Shown piece by piece: positions 14,296 through 15,761 of a DNA stretch of 15,761 bases; the first letter of the stretch is position 1; every line of letters starts with the position of its first letter. Both the position numbers and the translations under genes were made by a program. Below the pieces are notes generated by a model. The model ran no database searches and had not been told where the DNA came from. It was given only the letters and a program-made list of their open reading frames with translations. Source of the DNA: an uncultured Actinomycetes bacterium (lineage in GTDB: Bacteria; Actinomycetota; Actinomycetes; Nanopelagicales; Nanopelagicaceae); NCBI GenBank assembly GCA_903932885.1, contig CAIZHT010000191.1:1-15761 (forward strand), read 5' to 3'.

Positions 14296-14301
14296 TAGTA
14301 T
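14296..14301 (+). promoter_or_regulatory. Possible -10 box of glnA
   Basis: TAGTAT has the TAnnnT form and lies 22 bases before the ATG, upstream of the GGGAGA ribosome-binding site (14315-14320). No good -35 is seen at 16-19 bases upstream. The rest of the 14198-14323 gap shows no gene I can support. Confidence 0.3.
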
Positions 14302-14323
14302 CTAATGCGAAATTGGGAGAAGC

Positions 14324-15757
14324 ATGTTTAAGAATTCAGCAGAAATTTTTGCTTTTATTAAAAAAGAAGATGTAAAGCTCGTCGATGTGCGCTTCACAGA
14401 TCTTCCAGGAATCCAACATCACTTCAACGTACCTGTTGAGTCATTTGACGAAGCAGTCTTTACAGATGGTCTGATGTTTGATGGTTCATCTATTCGTGGG
14501 TTCCAGTCAATCAATGAATCAGATATGAAACTTTTGCCAGTTCCACAATCTGCATTCATGGATCCATATCGAAAAGAAAAAACCCTTGTTATTATTTTCT
14601 CTGTTCACAATCCAGTAGATAACACACCATATTCACGTGATCCTCGCGGAGTTGTTGCAAAGGCCGTTGAGTACATGCGCTCACTTGGAATTGCTGACAC
14701 AGCATTTTTTGCACCAGAAGCAGAGTTCTACGTATTCGATAGCGTTCGTTTCAAGACAGGAATCAACTCAGCAGTTCATGAGATCGAATCCTATGAAGGT
14801 GCTTGGAATACTGGCGTTGAATACGATGCTGATGGAACACCAAACCGTGGATACCGCACACGCGTAAAGGGCGGATACTTCCCAGTTTCTCCAACAGATC
14901 AATTCGCAGATCTTCGCGATGAAATGGTTATGCAACTTGGCAAGGTTGGACTACTTGTTGAGCGCTCACACCACGAAGTTGGAACTGCTGGTCAGATGGA
15001 AATCAACTACCGCTTCACCGACATTCTTACTGCAGGCGATGATGTAATGAAGTTCAAGTACGTCATTCGCAACACTGCATGGGAAGGCGGCAAGACTGCA
15101 ACATTTATGCCAAAGCCACTCTTCGGAGATAACGGCTCAGGTATGCACGTTCACCAATCACTATGGAAAGATGGAAAGCCACTCTTCTTCGAAGCAGGAA
15201 CATATGGCGATCTATCAGATATGGCACGTTGGTATATCGGTGGTCTTCTCAAGCACGCACCATCACTACTTGCATTTACTAACCCAACAGTAAACTCATA
15301 TCGCCGACTTGTACCAGGATATGAAGCACCTGTAAATCTTGTGTACTCAGCACGTAACCGCTCGGCTTGTATCCGTATCCCAATTACAGGATCTAATCCA
15401 AAAGCAAAGCGCATTGAGTTCCGTTGCCCAGATCCATCTTCAAATCCATATCTAGCATTTGCAGCAATGCTTATGGCCGGTCTTGATGGAATTCTGAACA
15501 AGATCGAACCACCTGCTCCAGTTGATAAGGATCTCTATGAACTAGAAGGCGAAGAGGCAGCATCAATTCCTCAAGTTCCTGGTTCACTCGATGAGGTTCT
15601 TAACAATCTAGAGCGCGACAACGAGTTCCTAACAAAGGGTGGAGTATTCGCCAAGGATCTTATTGACACATGGATCGCATTCAAGCGTAAGGAAGAAGTT
15701 GATTACGTTCGACTACGTCCACACCCAGCAGAGTTTGAGCTGTATTTCGACATCTAA
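14324..15757 (+). CDS. glnA: Glutamine synthetase, type I
   Basis: This 477-residue cytosolic enzyme makes glutamine from glutamate, ammonium and ATP, and forms a dodecamer. The N-terminal beta-grasp domain carries the DGSSIRGF loop. The catalytic domain shows EAEFYVFD and GQMEINYRF (metal-binding glutamates), [10 protein letters not shown] (270-279), the [17 protein letters not shown] block (ATP and glutamate binding) and a C-terminal [12 protein letters not shown] region. Tyr405 in [10 protein letters not shown] corresponds to the adenylylated tyrosine of GSI-beta enzymes, so control by GlnE-type adenylylation is expected. Length and motifs match the main actinobacterial GlnA (GlnA1). The start ATG 14324 has GGGAGA at 14315-14320. 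The gene is complete, ending four bases before the window end. Confidence 0.97.
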   Translation: MFKNSAEIFAFIKKEDVKLVDVRFTDLPGIQHHFNVPVESFDEAVFTDGLMFDGSSIRGFQSINESDMKLLPVPQSAFMDPYRKEKTLVIIFSVHNPVDNTPYSRDPRGVVAKAVEYMRSLGIADTAFFAPEAEFYVFDSVRFKTGINSAVHEIESYEGAWNTGVEYDADGTPNRGYRTRVKGGYFPVSPTDQFADLRDEMVMQLGKVGLLVERSHHEVGTAGQMEINYRFTDILTAGDDVMKFKYVIRNTAWEGGKTATFMPKPLFGDNGSGMHVHQSLWKDGKPLFFEAGTYGDLSDMARWYIGGLLKHAPSLLAFTNPTVNSYRRLVPGYEAPVNLVYSARNRSACIRIPITGSNPKAKRIEFRCPDPSSNPYLAFAAMLMAGLDGILNKIEPPAPVDKDLYELEGEEAASIPQVPGSLDEVLNNLERDNEFLTKGGVFAKDLIDTWIAFKRKEEVDYVRLRPHPAEFELYFDI

Positions 15758-15761
15758 AAAA

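Noticed and set aside
14216..14305. 29-codon open frame upstream of glnA
   Set aside because: It has no ribosome-binding site, no motif and probably lies partly upstream of the glnA transcript start; length is within chance.
1..15761. Search for CRISPR arrays, insertion sequences, tRNA or rRNA genes and phage or defence genes
   Set aside because: No spaced direct repeats, terminal inverted repeats, transposase or nuclease motifs, or tRNA cloverleaf patterns were seen by eye; the window is housekeeping plus a few lineage-specific genes.

Overview
The window looks like a chromosomal core region of a low-to-mid G+C actinobacterium, most likely a streamlined freshwater lineage of the acI/Nanopelagicales type. 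The evidence is the gene order, which is the well-known actinobacterial pepA - lpd - E2 - TIGR01777 epimerase - lipB - lipA - DUF4191 - RDD - glnA neighbourhood, plus very short or overlapping gene junctions, A+T-leaning codons and an actinobacterial two-lipoyl-domain E2. No strain can be named from sequence alone. No rRNA, tRNA, insertion sequence, phage gene or CRISPR array was seen, and no stretch longer than 300 bases lacks a gene.

Layout. (1) Bases 2-4615, plus strand: the 3' part of a leucyl aminopeptidase (pepA), dihydrolipoyl dehydrogenase (lpdA, E3), a 561-residue dihydrolipoyl acyltransferase with two nearly identical lipoyl domains (E2, sucB/dlaT-like), and a TIGR01777-type SDR epimerase. 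(2) Bases 4598-8933, minus strand: a tight three-gene unit of MMPL/RND transporter, Gfo/Idh/MocA oxidoreductase and FAD-dependent amine-oxidase/desaturase-like protein. It sits between the epimerase and lipB, which are adjacent in Mycobacterium. (3) Bases 8989-11930, plus strand: lipB, lipA, a PlsC-type acyltransferase and a DUF4191 membrane protein, ending in a clear rho-independent hairpin that lies across the overlapping stop codons of two convergent genes. (4) Bases 11927-14197, minus strand: an unrecognised secreted 538-residue protein, a previously easy-to-miss 56-residue membrane protein and an RDD membrane protein. (5) Bases 14324-15757, plus strand: glutamine synthetase type I (glnA), complete.

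How the genes fit together. LipB moves an octanoyl group from acyl carrier protein to the lipoyl-domain lysines, LipA inserts the two sulfurs, and the resulting lipoyl arms of E2 are reoxidised by LpdA. The window therefore holds the acyl-transfer, reoxidation and cofactor-making parts of a 2-oxo acid dehydrogenase complex, but not the E1 decarboxylase. GlnA is the main ammonium-assimilation enzyme and keeps the adenylylation tyrosine. The minus-strand block and the secreted protein are the parts with least explained function.

Nothing here is convincingly a new defence or mobile system. The best leads are the small membrane protein, the secreted eight-cysteine protein, the inserted transporter/oxidoreductase unit, and compact regulatory architecture (leaderless promoters, interlocked divergent promoters, a terminator built into stop codons, a possible GlnR-like box).
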